NCBI GenBank assembly: GCA_008973525.1
Contig: WACJ01000081.1
Location: forward strand, 1,051,476 to 1,115,475
Length of the DNA: 64,000 bases
Reading direction: 5' to 3'
From: Stenopsyche tienmushanensis
Taxonomy: Eukaryota; Arthropoda; Insecta; Trichoptera; Stenopsychidae
The position numbers and the translations under genes are program-made. Positions 9,689-22,330 of this stretch are shown here, piece by piece. Each line of letters begins with the position of its first letter. Position 1 is the stretch's first letter. The notes beneath the pieces were generated by a model that did no database searches, had not been told where the DNA came from, and saw nothing but the letters and a program-made list of their open reading frames with translations.

Positions 9689-12204
9689 GTTTTCTGAAAC
9701 TACTAGAATGAAAAAAAAAATAGAAAATAATTCTTTGATGTAAATAAATTTAAAATTCAACAAAGAATTATAAGAAAGCCCCTTGTTATTAAATATATGA
9801 AGATTTACACGTTAAAGGTACGCAATAGTTTATTGCAGAATCTAACAGCGATGAATACCTACAAGCAATTTTATAAAGGAGTCAACTAAGTAGGATTATA
9901 AATATTAATTATGATAAATTATAAATTTTATTAAAGAATTTTCGACTTCAGTGTATATTTATTTAGAGCACTCACCGTAATTTTGTACGAATTTTATGCT
10001 TCGAATAGCACAGATTTGAATCATAAAAAATGAAAAATAAGTACATTAATATAATATTATAGAAAATTAATAAACACGGTTATGTGTTTAAATTTAATAA
10101 AAGTAAAAGCTATAAATCCTTCCCGTCCGCATATTGAAATAACGTAGGTCATTTTTGTGGCAATATGAAATTCGTCCTCAATTTAAATTTTAGGCAGGTA
10201 AATTTGTCTTTGAGGCTTTATTGAAAGATGAATTTATCATTCCGAAAGATACAAACGCAGGAAGCCGAATCAAGTATTCATAGCTCGTGTATTTTAGACA
10301 GTATTAGTATATGAAATTTTAAAGAGCCGAAAAGTACGCAAGAAGTTCCGTCAGCGGAAAATTTTTAATAATCCCTTTATTAATATTATAATTTTGTTTT
10401 CCTTTATAAATTTCAAAGTGGTATAATGTGAGATTTTTCCATCAAAAATTAACATACTTTTCTTCTGGTCGGGTGAGCCGTTGTCTCACGGGAGCTCAGC
10501 TTGATTATTCATAGGGCAAGAACACGAGTCCTTCCCGTATACTTTGTTAAGAGAGTCAAAGGTTATCGGGTGGAAATCCGCCCAAAGGACTTTAGCTCCC
10601 TCACAAAGCATTTAAGTCCTCCAACCCTCACGCATGAAGTTCACATTAGAGCAATACCTGACAGCCTGTTTCTCGAACGTGTCTATTATATATGTTACTT
10701 TTGTTCCGAGAAGGCTATTACGATTCCATGCGAGGAATCGAAATTTTGTCTTCATATACTGAGAAATCCTAGATACTCTTTATTACTATCCCACCTTATG
10801 TGAGATTTAAGTTAAAAATTATGTAACATCTGAAAAAATCATTAAGTATTTAATCACGAATGTAATTTTCAAATATTCATAAAACAATCAATTACAACAA
10901 ATACAGTCGCAAATATCCGATTACATAAATATTAATAAGGACGAGTTTTAAACATAAATTCTTCTAAATGAACATATAATATTTATAAATTACACTAATA
11001 ATATAATAAACGTCAATTTTTATTAGGGAAAGAAGACGTGCTTATAGTTCACCCCTTATTTCTTACCACCTTCAAAGAGCTTTATATGTGGATATGTCTT
11101 TCGATAAATTTTAACTCGTTATCTCTAACTGTTATTCTTACGTTACAATGGAAACACAAACAAATAGAAGACAAATAATGCAATTAGTTTTTTATCACAA
11201 AAATCGCACTATAGTATCAATTGCTCAACTTTTACTTTAGTTTTTGATATTTGTATGTAATAAATTAGAACTATATTAATAACTAACACAAATAATACCG
11301 AATACTTTCAGTTATATTAATATATAAATATTAAAAAGTCCTTGTTAAATACATTTTTTTTAAATAACAAACTCTGCGCTCAGCTTTCATCCCTCAGAAA
11401 GAAGAAAACGAGACTTAATTAAGTTTTGAAATCTCTTTAATTCAGCAATGAAATGTATTAATCCGTTCTATTATATTTAATATTTATTTACACAAGTGAA
11501 AAGCTTGAAGTAGATTTTAATATCTTATTTTTTATCTGAAGAAAAAATGTTTTTTCATGAAATTTTACGAAAATAGTGTAAAGGCTTGTTTAAATTTTAA
11601 TGTTGAATATATGCATCTCAACGATTATACAAACACAAATATCTCTTGACGACATTTGACTTTGCTTTTCAAGTTTTGGAGGTAAACAAGCAAAATGTCT
11701 AGACTTAGTTTGCAAAACAAATTCTAAAGCGTTATTTTTTTTCGTAGTGAAAATTCGCCTTCTGACTCTTCAGTGATTAAAATGTGATGATTAATTGTTT
11801 AATTTCATTTCAGTGAGTAATAGTCAACGTCATGGCGAATAAATTACAATATAATTAATCCCAGGGTATTCATCATATTTTTTTAATAAATCCGGAACAA
11901 AATGCTATTGTTAAGAATCAGTTATTAATTGCAAATATGTAATTAAATGCAAAGTAAGTTTATTAATTTTGATATTAATCGAAAAAGTATTTTTGTATCT
12001 TCATTTATAAATGAGTATGCTATTTCATCATCGTCATAAATTAATTCCATTCCGTGAAAAAATGTCAACATGTTTATCTTAATCCTTGCTATATCTAAAT
12101 ATGATATGATGCTTTTTAGATAATATTTCCATCTAATGTTCGGTTAGTTAGTGTTGTAGTAATTTTAATCAACCCACACATGTTCATCTCTTAATGAAAA
12201 TATA
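9689..12204. other. Very AT-rich non-coding stretch
   Basis: No supported gene. A G+C-richer patch at 10460-10800 contains a 100-codon open frame with a TTG start and no recognisable domain. The rest is low-complexity AT-rich DNA with many short A/T runs. Confidence 0.5.
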
Positions 12205-12235
12205 CAGTGCCACTCAAAACTGTTCAAATATTTTC
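12205..12235. mobile_element. Solo end of the MITE family of 2253-2434
   Basis: CAGTGCCACTCAAAACTGTT and the following CAAATATTTTC are identical to the left end at 2253. No matching inverted right end is found within the next kilobase, and the DNA that follows belongs to a hAT fragment. This is a truncated or interrupted copy. Confidence 0.65.
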
Positions 12236-12314
12236 TAAACGCTTTTTGAAAGAAAAAGTATTTGAATTTATAAACTTCTACATAAACACAACCTATCCCT
12301 GTCAAAATTAACTT

Positions 12315-12660
12315 TTGTAGCTACATATGGTGCTCTGTCAATGACCGGAAAAAACAAGGATTTCGTAGCATTATTACAAAAAAGTAAGGCAAAATTAATG
12401 ACCGATAACATTCATCATACGCATTTTATTATACAACAAGAAGTACTATGTATGAATGTAATACACACGGAAATTATATTGTCATATATCAAAAAAGTTA
12501 TAATTTTCATAAAATCGCGAGTCTTAAATCAACAGCATTTCTCCGCTTTCCTAAGCAAATTAAATTTAGTGGCAAATTTTCTTTGTTTATTTTGATTTTC
12601 TCAATAAAAATTGAATCAGTACCTAATCATATGCAGATAGAGATAATTAAAATTTAGTGT
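12315..12660 (+). pseudogene. hAT transposase fragment (ZBED/FAM200/GTF2IRD2-like)
   Basis: The plus strand reads GALSMTGKNKDFVALLQKS, then IHHTHFIIQQEVLCMNV, then IFIKSRVLNQQHFSAFL. This order matches the central catalytic part of hAT transposases of the domesticated ZBED5/FAM200/GTF2I-repeat type (G-A-P-x-M-T-G, then C-I-I-H-x-E-x-L, then N-x-I-x-S-x-x-L-N-x-x-x-F). After about 12590 the frame shifts and continues as SVPNHMQIEIIKI, fitting the next block of the same family. The cysteine of the CIIH motif is lost and the frame is broken. It is a coding scrap with no recognisable ends. A second hAT remnant of the same type lies at 47875-48670. Confidence 0.8.
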
Positions 12661-14089
12661 AAGTAAAGTAACATTTATGTTTGGATATACTTTTACACTT
12701 ATGAAAGAAAATACCTAGTCTACAGTTATATCCAAAATTAATGAGGCTTACCTTAGGTTAGTTTTGAAAGCACCCACTACGAAATTCTACCAAAATTTGA
12801 AAGATAGTAGTAGAGATGAAATGTCAGGAGGAAAATATTATATTGTCCTTGTCCAAATAAAGAAAAAGTTGTCTGCCAAATATTATCTTTAAAATATATG
12901 CTTTTGCCTTGCATAATAGTAAAAAGTAATCAGAGTTTATATCCACCATGTTATTTACGCTGCAATACTTGTTAAAAAGATCTAGGAATAAATATTAAAT
13001 TAAAGAAGAAAGCTGATGTTTGTCAGTATGCTTTCTATGGGTTCGATGAACTTGCAACTGTATAAAGGAGTTACTAATACCCAAGTAGTTGAATAAAATG
13101 AGGATATGAGCCCCGACAAAGGAATCAAAACTCATATCGAAAATGCTGGAAGACAATTTGTAAAATTAAATGTTGGTTAAACAAATAGATATCTTTATAC
13201 TTAGACTTGGTAAAACTGAAGTGCTTTGTCTGGTCGTTTTTGTTATATCAATATGTAAATGTAGGATTCGATCTAAGAATATTATTAGTAGTTCCATACA
13301 TCTTCTTTAAATTATCAAGCATATAACTTATGTGCAATTGATAAAAACGAATATTTGATTAAGATTTATATAAAAGTAAATGGAAGTGATCTCTAAACGA
13401 TCTTAGAAGTGAGTATTTGCAGAATCATATTAGAACCGATATATTCCTTCTATAACAAATTCTTCATCTTCAATACTTAACTAAAATTGCCAGAACATTT
13501 TGATATACTTTTTGGTTTTTGGTCTTAGATTGTATTAAAAAAATGTATAGAGGGCATAACATGTCTGTCACTACTAATAACATCAAAAACCAGGACTATG
13601 TTAACAGGAAACTTAATTTCTATGTCTTTGGGCTCACAGCCAACCTGTTATGCTACCTGTTGTGTGTTTGATCCTGGATTATCGATGCGCATCACTAAAT
13701 GATGACGCGTGCATTCAAATAAAATAGTAGGCATCTCTCTGCTCAATATTTCATTATTCATGTTTCAACATAACTTCTACCCCCATTCAGAACAGCTCAA
13801 TGATCTACTATTTCTGACACCGATGTAACGTAGAGGAGATAGCTTGGATGAGTCTACGCATGCATCCTATGTAAGACAAATTTAAGGTATAATATAATTT
13901 GAATGCAAAAAAATCTAAAAATATTTGTTTTTTATATTAATATAATTTTTTTACAGTAAAGATACTACAAAGTTTGTTTGGTGAACTCATCAGATGAAGA
14001 GCTTAAAAGGGTTGTCTTGAACATTTTTACGAGCAATAGACTTTTTATTTTTTTATGTTTGATGAAATGTACAATAGAAAAGCTCTTTT
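12661..14089. other. Non-coding stretch
   Basis: No supported gene. The first few hundred bases may be decayed continuation of the hAT fragment, but I cannot follow its frame. Around 13600-13760 G+C rises slightly, with GATGCGCATC as a short palindrome. Confidence 0.5.
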
Positions 14090-14600
14090 GATGTCGAGCT
14101 TTATCTGAACATCATCCAGCTATGCTAATTACGTAAAAAAGCGTGAGGGGTTGTTACGACTGCACTAATTGGACACACCCTTTCCTGCGTGCTAATTCCG
14201 GCAATCGTCAGACTCGTCTGAAAAATTCAAATCGCGGGTCGTTAGTGTCCGGAGGATGTCATGCCCGTCGCAAAGGGGTTATGGTGTATTAAAAAGCTCA
14301 GGTGAGCCATCGTGATGAATTTTCCAGTACACATCCCGCGAAGCGACTAATTGGACACATGATGCTCTCGACGGTTGCACAAACGGAGCTTTCGAGCTTC
14401 CGCTGTCATCGGGATAAAAAGCTACGTGCGACGCTTTTAATGAAAGTTCACTTTTAACGTTGTTTCTAGTCTAGAACGCAAACGTGATTACGGTAAGGCT
14501 TATTTGACACCCTTTACCGTAAAGTCGGTAAAAAAGGACGTAGCAATTAACTTTGCGGTGGGTGTGGACGCTACACCCTTTTTTAAATCCAAACTGCATC
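14090..14600. promoter_or_regulatory. Candidate conserved non-coding element A
   Basis: A G+C-richer island without an open frame or transposon similarity. It contains an exact 14-base repeat, ACTAATTGGACACA, at 14164-14177 and 14346-14359, whose core CTAATTG is a homeodomain-type site. It also has the dyad TTTACCGTAAAGTCGGTAAA at 14513-14532 with 7-base arms, and another TAATTA-like site at 14128-14134. Clustering of repeated exact sites is typical of enhancers. Function and target gene are not visible. Confidence 0.4.
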
Positions 14601-14838
14601 CAGTGAATGCTTTTACAGAGTAAACATACGGAAGCTTAATTTTTGGCGCTCCAATTGACAATCGCTATTCAAATTTATGCAAAAAAAGTCGCCATCGAAA
14701 TGAATCAAAAACACATCTTTTGAGTATAAAAAATATGTATGGAGACATGCCTCAGTGGACTTATTAAACAGAGCCGACAACAATTACTCCACATAAACAT
14801 CACATACGTTATAAATATATGTGTTTTTTTTTTATATT

Positions 14839-14995
14839 AGTGGCTTTTAGAATTTGGCTATTGGTTATCATTTTTATATGATTTTTCATAGGGTATATAT
14901 GTTTTTAAAAATGTGGTCGCCAGTCACACCTGTAGATTTGAACCCAAAATGATTGATTTATTAGTCTGACTGCTTAAACGTAAGACTACCTACAA
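14839..14995 (-). mobile_element. tRNA-derived SINE, copy 2
   Basis: On the minus strand this has the same order as the 3811-3967 copy. A tRNA-like head contains CAATCATTTTGGGTTCAAAT (B box GGGTTCAAATC), followed by ACATTTTTAAAAACATATAT, then CTATGAAAAATCATATAAAAA, ending AAAAGCCACT. The DNA between the body and the end is shuffled relative to copy 1. Confidence 0.85.
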
Positions 14996-15459
14996 GTATG
15001 AAATTTTTTCTCGATACATATTATACATGAAAATTTACTTAATATTTGCCTATTATTAAATAGACAGATCACTTTCTATATTTGATTTGAATTTCAAATT
15101 TTAAAAAAATATCATCGGAATGCTTTTATTAAATCTCATCGTGGGTGTATATACTGGGCTTTATCAATTTTTGCCATTAACGCCTTCTGATTATTCCATT
15201 CGATTCTGTTTTTATTCGATTATATATGTTTATAGAGCTATTTTATATAAATATTACATACTAAATGAACTATGGATTTTCAACCATTCAAAAATTATTG
15301 CATTTAAATTATCATACACATTTTATATCAGATTCTGGTTCAATTTGTACAAACGCTCGTTTTAATGACCCAAAATAAATAATTTTACCAATGTTCCTTC
15401 AAATGCAAAAGAAAACACGTCCAATTCTTTCAAATGAGCGCCATATTAGCGTGCCATTA
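14996..15459. other. AT-rich non-coding stretch
   Basis: The 15120-15365 open frame starts with ATG and reads as a hydrophobic, aromatic-rich peptide of 81 residues. It resembles no family I know and its composition is that of translated AT-rich DNA, so I do not call it a gene. Confidence 0.5.
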
Positions 15460-15543
15460 AAAATACAACGATATATCATTGTTGGCACACTACGCAAAGT
15501 CTGATAACGACGATATAACGTTGTTTGGCACTAAGAGGGTTAA
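15460..15543. mobile_element. Solo end of a TTAA-type element
   Basis: The segment ends GGCACTAAGAGGGTTAA at 15527-15543. Read from the other strand it starts TTAACCCTC, the form of a piggyBac-type end (TTAA target plus CCC terminus). Inside, CGATATAACG and CGATATATC are arranged as near-inverted blocks. No partner end is clear, so it is a partial MITE or a decayed end. Confidence 0.35.
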
Positions 15544-18500
15544 TATTACAAATATGTATTTCATACATATAAATGTAACTTCGTGTGTTATATCATTAGA
15601 TGCAAATACAAAGCTATTTGAAGAACGCTTTGATTATTGCATCGAATAATGATATCGTTATGGTAATCATAAAAATAATACGATTGGAAAGCTTCTTTTC
15701 TCTACAAAAAAGACGTGGCTTTTCATGAGCCAATTACTTGCACGAGCACTTCGAAAATGCGATTTCAGTGTAAAATTTCGAAGCAAAATATTATCTCTGC
15801 ATAAAGACAGGTGCTGTATAGTATGAATAGGACCTCCCTATAAATCATCACATTGAAACTTGTTGAAAAGCACGTTTTTTCCACTTTAAAATGCAAAGTT
15901 ATTACATAAAAGCGTCCTAAGATATTTTTTGCATTTTTTTTTCTTTTCTGTTCTCCCCTACTACAGCTTCCTGTTTCTCCTTTGAGCTCGTAAATCATGG
16001 GGCCTCCCAAACAAGAAACATAACTTAGTCTACATGATGGTGGAAACCCTCCTTCTGATAATGCGGCCCGCAGTCATTCCCAAACGACTGCAACTCGGCC
16101 TTCTTCCCCTCTTTATCAAATCATGGAAAATTACTTTTAATATCGCAAAATGAGAATTTAAGACCCTCGCTTATTTGTTCCATAAAAATTAGGTTTCGGA
16201 TGTTTTTCAGGGCGCCTTATGCTCGATATTGCACGAAAAATTTCAGCTCACCCCGATAATATATTCTATGATAATTTAAAAATATGTTTTTGAATGAATT
16301 TTGAGAATGTTTGAATTAAGGGGGTTGCAATAACGTGGTCTAGATCATTGTTAAAATCGCACACCGTCCCCGGAGGGTTGGAAGTAATCAAACAACGATA
16401 GGAAAGATATATGAATCTCAAAACTCTTTCGGATATTTTACATTGAATTGCAGGTAGGGATTCCGGCTGCTGCTTGTCATTTATTTTGTGCAGCATATTG
16501 AAAACGTAATGGGGGAAAATAACGAGATTAGAACGCGAACGTGTCGTGTCCAATAAGGGATGAAATCAATACGCAAGCCCAACTTCGTCGTATATATTCT
16601 TTTACAATGTTGATTAAAACCGATATTGTGTTCAGTGGAGGTAGTCTTTTAATTGAGTTTGAACACACATTTTGAATTAGAAAAGTCTATTCTAGACCAA
16701 CACTGCTCCGACCACTAATGCTTGTCGCACTCTTAAACATCCAATGAGCCGTATAAGCGAATGCTCTCTTACAAAAATTGCTTTTTTAATTAAACAACCC
16801 TAACTGCAAATTAAATACAAGTAAATGTATATAAATTAATAATGGTAATCGCAAAAAAGTGGATAGAACGCGTCCAACGAAACCAGTTTTGTCATGTTTT
16901 TCTAATACATCGACAGGGAAGTTCTATAAATAATCAGCGAAATAATTACTATTTTGATTAAAATATCAATTTCAGTCACTCATATACGATCTTGCATAAT
17001 TAATTGTTTAATTATTTATTGTTTATATCCAGAAAATTAGGATAAAACTTATGTATTGAAATAATTTATCGGAAAAATACATACTATCTCCCATTTATAT
17101 CACTTAAATCCCCAAATTTATTTCTATTTTTAAATGATCTTAAATTATTATGCAAATTTTTATTTAATTTATTTTTTGCATTTAAAATGTAATCTATTTA
17201 GAATGCTAAATTCATACTTTTTTGTTATTGATTATAAGGATTAAATTTCTTACCCAATCGCTGATATGTTAAAATGCACTTTTTAGCAATAGTACTATTA
17301 AGTCAAAGCATTGAAATTGAAATGCAAGTATTTCCTCCGGTATGTCTGACCAGCATGATTTTCAAAGGAAGTATTTTCTTTGACATTCTAAAACATCCTG
17401 TAGGATGCCCCAACCAACAGGATCCTTTTATTTGTCGCCTGAGTTTCATAGCTCTTCTAGATTTGATGACATACTTGACTTATCTTCTTTGTGCATCCCT
17501 TCTAACCCTCTTTCAAAATCGAAGTCAGGACGGTACGTCTGTATATCTGATCGAATTATTTCTCGGATAAATTTAGCTTTTGATTTTGACGCAGCAACAG
17601 TCAGTAGTTGCTTGATAGTGAGCTCGACAGGTTGGTAGACGAGTGTTCTCTTGAAATGTATTGTTGCAAAGTGCATAACACAGAATGTGATGTGGATGTG
17701 CATATATAAGATGATCCCTTAAAATCTTCTGATGGATAAATAGTGTAATATAGCTTCAGATTAGGGCTAGTGATGCGTACTTCCATACTCCAAAATGTGA
17801 CAGTATCTTGCTATCGTCATGCAGTTAGGTTCCTCAAGTAAGTGCTGCTATATACGATATATATACGATATAATGACAAAGTAGCTCAGATTCAAGTCGA
17901 TCAAGTGTATCATTATCGATTCTTCGAATATTGTGTGATAGCAGTGAGATTGCATGATCAACAAAACTTAGTTATTATTGGGAAACTACTGGATCATGAA
18001 AATCTTCTCATCCAAGTCGATAGTATTCGAAGTGGTATCGCTTAAGTGTGAAAATTAACTCCCCCTTCATTAATCTTTATTTAGTGTAATTTGCAATTAT
18101 ATTTAATTTTTATTATAAATGTTTTACAAAATTAAAATAATAATATTTAATGAAAATAAAACAAGACCACATAATAAATCAGTTTCATTGGCTCTTCAAG
18201 CTGATAAATGTTAATAAGATCTTTTATTAGGGTTAGAGTATAAAAAAATAGTTTAACTCTTAGAAAGTAGATAAGAATATTCATCATGTTGCATTATAGT
18301 AATGAAATAATTAAATTATTTCTTAGAATTAGACAAATTTAATGAGTAAATTTTATATTTGATTCTGAAGTAGTGAATTCACAGTGCGCCCTTTTCAACC
18401 CTATTGATTATTTATAATCGATTTGATGTGATGATTTGTATAATAAAAGACCAAGAACTTACTCTTAAATGAAGAAACTTGATAGAAAAGAGCTTTATGG

Positions 18501-18659
18501 TTTTAAGAACAGAGCTATTACCCAAGCTATGAAAGGTAATTGGCCTATCGGATAGATATCATTTCGCCGTTTTATATAATATCTTTGAAACCTGCCATGA
18601 GAGTTTAAATAATTTATAGTTTCGTATAATTCTGCGTCAATTTTAGCGAATATTTGAAT
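15544..18659. other. Non-coding stretch with one G+C-richer patch
   Basis: A patch at about 16020-16560 is richer in G+C and free of recognisable repeats, and could be another regulatory island. At 17446-17703 (minus) an ATG-initiated frame has a coding-like charged composition but no recognised family. The rest is AT-rich with no supported features. ACGATATATATACGATATA at 17856-17874 is a small dyad-like repeat. Confidence 0.45.
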
Positions 18660-19060
18660 ATGCGACATTAAAAATGCCTAAAAATAGCACAGGGCCGTCC
18701 CTTCGAGCCGAAATTCGATTGTGTCATCAATTCATTTTCAGCGGCCCTTGTTAGCGATCCCACGCCGGGAGCAAAATAAATTTAGGGGTGGCAGTGGCAC
18801 CCGGAGGAGGCTCATCCGTATGCAGCATCACCACCCATTCAGGGTCTCTCATCTAAGTAATTACTTCTTTGTGGGCTGGCCGCCTCTATCGCGCGGTAAT
18901 TAACGTTTGTCCTGCCCTCTGTATTGACATGGGGCCCCTTTGTAATTAACCGACCAAACTAAAAGTCAGCCTCGACGGCGCCGCCGACGCACCATTTCCT
19001 CGATCGGAAAATCTCTACACGACCTCCACCAATTGACTTTTCACGTTTTTATTCAGAAAA
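18660..19060. promoter_or_regulatory. Candidate conserved non-coding element B
   Basis: One of the most G+C-rich islands in the window, with no open frame or transposon similarity. Three homeodomain-type palindromic sites lie within 96 bases: AAGTAATTACTT (18855-18866, a perfect 12-base palindrome), GTAATTAAC (18896-18904) and GTAATTAAC again (18942-18950). A GGGGCCCC palindrome lies between the last two (18931-18938). TAATTA is the classic paired or dimeric homeodomain core. The arrangement suggests an enhancer; identity and target are unknown. Confidence 0.45.
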
Positions 19061-20744
19061 TGTCGTCTTTGATCTAGGATCTATTTTTAACCTGAATATC
19101 TTTTAAAAAAAGCGCTGGAGGGCTAAACGATAAAAATACATACCTTTTAATCTGATCGGAGAAGAGGCGCCGAAAGATGGACGAAGATCAGCAATGATAG
19201 GCTTGTCTGCTCAATATATTTGTCTCAAGACTTTTTTTCATTGCAGAAAACTTCACATTCAAACTCTTCGCCCCTCCTCCTATGGAATTATTTATTTTGT
19301 TGAAAAGATAAGCCCTTTTTCTTACTTGTCCATTTTTAACCACTACTCAAACATAGAGAAGGATCAGTTCATGTGACTTACGAGATGCGCCTGCGATGCC
19401 CTTGAAAATAGATTCAACTTCAAAATAAAAAACCACAATGAATCAGATCTGTTAAGTTAGAAGATTGGCCAAGCACTATCATGCTTTTTGTTTGATGATG
19501 GATAATAGTGTTTTCTTACAACTGTGTCAATTTCACGTGCATGGGCCAATTCTTTCAATTTTTTATTCAAAGTTAGAAAAATCCATAATATCCATAAAGT
19601 CGAACCTTGCAAATTCTAAACTAAATAGACACTAACAAAATGTATCTAATGCAACAAAATTAAATACACAATATGAAGCAAATAATTTAGATATCTTTTA
19701 TTTGTGGATTTATGATCGCATATTTGCGATCGAATTCCGGTGATTCAAAAATAACATTCTTGTATGTTGAGTTCAGAAAGAGATAAAAACGGAGAGAATG
19801 TCTTGCGTACATCGTACGATTGTAATAATCGATAACCTAAATTAATCGATTTCAAGTGTATTGTTTATGTTTACGTGAAGAAATTAACGAATATTGTGTG
19901 CTATCAAGAGTATTTATTTATTGATATACAAGATTTATGCACGTTGCGCGATTCTGAGCGATAAGTGAATTTTAACAGATGATAAGTATCGGACATACAA
20001 ACTTAACATCTACGTTTAAATCATTTTAGAATTAATTCACTACTCAAAGGGTTAAAATGAGCAGTTGTTTCCATCTAACACTAAGTGTAAATACGGTATA
20101 TGAATAATGATCTAGTTGGTGTCTGACATCATTGGAAAGTATGTTATATATGGATTATCTTTTTTGAGAAAGAATGAGAGAAGAGAAGATTCAATTTCAC
20201 TAGAAGAGCTTTATGTTCTGGATCTAATGGAAACGTTCATAAAGTACGCAAGGAACGTAACATTAGGCACGAATGTTTCACTACCCATAAAATTAATTGC
20301 AAGACTCAACTACTATTTTTGGAACCATTCGCGAAAATAAACGAAAATTACCAAATTTTTTTAAACAACCGATATTTGTATTTTTCGATCAAATTGTATA
20401 AATGAAACCTTATTTATTTTACAATTTAAAAAATGCGTGAGACTCTCATGCGGTAGAAGAGACATATTTTAGCTCCTATTAAAAAAATGTGAATTGCTTT
20501 TTTTCATTTGTTAAAGAAAAAAAAATAGCTTAAAGATTGAGCTGTATTGTGTAATATATAATAAGATAGGCATGCTACTGGTCTACGCTGGTGCATGCGC
20601 GTAGCGTGTATGATTTATTCAACGAAGACGGAAAGACTTAAAACGATGATTTCTCTCTTTTTGACTAACTGCCGGTTTTAGTTTCACCTGTTATTTTTTT
20701 TTTCAATATTATGGTCTATTTGGGATAAATATCTAGTTTTTGTA
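19061..20744. other. Non-coding stretch
   Basis: The first 150 bases continue the G+C-richer trend of island B (GATCGGAGAAGAGGCGCC near 19155). The rest is AT-rich with no gene or element I can support. A plus-strand frame at 20116-20340 starts at GTG and matches no family. Confidence 0.45.
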
Positions 20745-20843
20745 TTAACCCTTACAACTCCTATGGCCACACATTGTAACCGAAGATTTTTTCCCACCGA
20801 CTCCTATGGCCACTATGTGTGGCCGGTTTTTTCTCAGGCAGTT
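20745..20843. mobile_element. Piggybac-type end with 43-bp direct repeat
   Basis: Starts TTAACCCTTAC, the TTAA target plus CCC terminus of piggyBac elements. Two adjacent units begin CTCCTATGGCCAC at 20758 and 20801 (43-base spacing), and both continue towards a (G/A)CCG block followed by a T run. Subterminal direct repeats are common in piggyBac ends. The piggyBac transposase C-terminus at 21062-21367 lies just inside, so this is probably the left end of that element after an internal deletion. The right end was not found. Confidence 0.5.
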
Positions 20844-21061
20844 TTTATGAACTTCAAATAAGATTTTGGTATTTTTTTAAATCTAAGAATCAAGAGGATA
20901 CTCTAAAAATACTGTCTTATTGTCTGACTATTAATTTGTCATCTGGAATATAGAAAATAATTGGTTCAGAGGAATTGAACCGGTGCAAGTTAAAAGCATA
21001 AAACAATAATCTGTGTCGAGTTGTGGCACAGTGAACATCTTGAAAATTATTTATTTCACAT

Positions 21062-21367
21062 ATCACAATGTTCAGTACAAAGCATTCGTCAAATTCCCAA
21101 TCAATAAGAAGAAGATCAAGGACTACCCCATACCATTTTAATCAAGATAGGTTAATAAATAAGCTAGTAATCATTTTAAATTCCATTAAAATATGGGCAG
21201 GGTGGACACAACAGATTGATACGCAGCATCATAGTGTTTCATGTGAAAGACTGAGGTGGGGGAAGAAGTTATTTTTTCGGGGTTTTGAAACATCGATTGT
21301 AAATTCTTTTATTTTATACAAGGAATATGAAATCAAAGAAAATAGAAAGCCAATAAATCAAAGCTGA
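21062..21367 (+). pseudogene. piggyBac transposase C-terminal fragment
   Basis: The plus strand reads a piggyBac-family C-terminus: MFSTKHSS, the zone of the conserved MGGVD motif, then SCERLRWGKKLFFRGFE and TSIVNSFILYKEYEI, corresponding to the R-W-x-K-x-F-x-x-x-x-x-x-I-V-N-x-x-I-L-Y-K block. In the +1 frame near 21190 the DNA reads MGRVDTTD followed by a stop, which shows two compensating frameshifts in the original MGGVDxxDQ motif. The catalytic core upstream is absent. A dead remnant. Confidence 0.85.
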
Positions 21368-21559
21368 CAATTGTTGTTGATATAACTTATTGGTAACTTT
21401 CGCGATTTTACGAAGTCCAAATTGGGACGATTGTCGTTAACTGCCGCTGCTATTGACACTGCCGCATATAAATATGCCTTGCATTGTAAAATTTTATGAA
21501 TATATTTAATTACACAGAAAGCTTACATCTGCTTAAGATCGTAAAAAAACATCCCCAAA
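21368..21559. other. Short non-coding spacer
   Basis: Links the piggyBac fragment with island C. GTTAACTGCCGCTGC near 21433 could be remnant end sequence, but no clear terminal repeat is present. Confidence 0.4.
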
Positions 21560-22330
21560 GGGTGAAAAATGATCTGTTATCAAATTTGTGCTGCCAGCAA
21601 ATCGTTGGACGGGTTATTTGGTCGCAAGTATCGAAGCATCGGTTTATGTCGAGCCAAATGTGTGGTGTCGACAAGTCGTAAGCAGGAAGGTTGTATAGGA
21701 AGGGTGTTTCAACCCCCGTTACGCGATATCCTGCCCCCGGGTAATTGCTCCCCGTGTGCGCACTTCAGTTGCCCGCGTTTGATAAGCGCCGCGTTTGCGT
21801 AACGCTCGCATAGATAACGGAAGTACCATTCTGTTCGGGCCCTCATTAACTACATCTTGTTTGGATAACTTCACACAAAAAATACCGCAAACAACACACT
21901 TTCGATGCCACTATGCAAAATTTCGCCCACGACAAAGAAAAATCCCCGTGAAAGCCGCAAATTATTTTTTTTGCGGCGATTTGGAATGATGTTTTTAATT
22001 TGCGTATAAAAGCGCCACGATTGAACGATGATCGGGGGTTTTGCGTACATAAGTGCCTTGGTTGAAATTAATTCATTTCGTTTGTAGATTGTCTTGTTCA
22101 CGGCGAGGAATCGAATCGAATCAGCATGTATACACAAGAGGCACTTTTGATTGCATTAGTTGGAAATTCTCTCTGAAAGTTCTTTCCGTTTCCATTGAAT
22201 TAATTTTCACCCTAACCCGCGTTCTTTAACGATATCACCCCAACAAATTAAGCCATGGCAATGCAGAATAAATACAAGAACGAAAGGCTCTGTGGAAAGC
22301 GCTGGCTGTTGGGATGCACATTAACTTTTA
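21560..22330. promoter_or_regulatory. Candidate conserved non-coding element C
   Basis: A G+C-richer, repeat-free island with CCCCCGGGTAATTGCTCCCC near 21735 and GTTTGCGTAACGCTCGC near 21793. There is no stable reading frame: overlapping frames on both strands are equally open and none encodes a recognisable domain. It is best read as regulatory or structural non-coding DNA. A CpG-rich promoter for an unseen transcript is an alternative. Confidence 0.35.

Noticed and set aside
10501..10803. 100-codon plus-strand open frame
   Set aside because: The frame has a TTG start and no internal ATG until its last codon; no family match.
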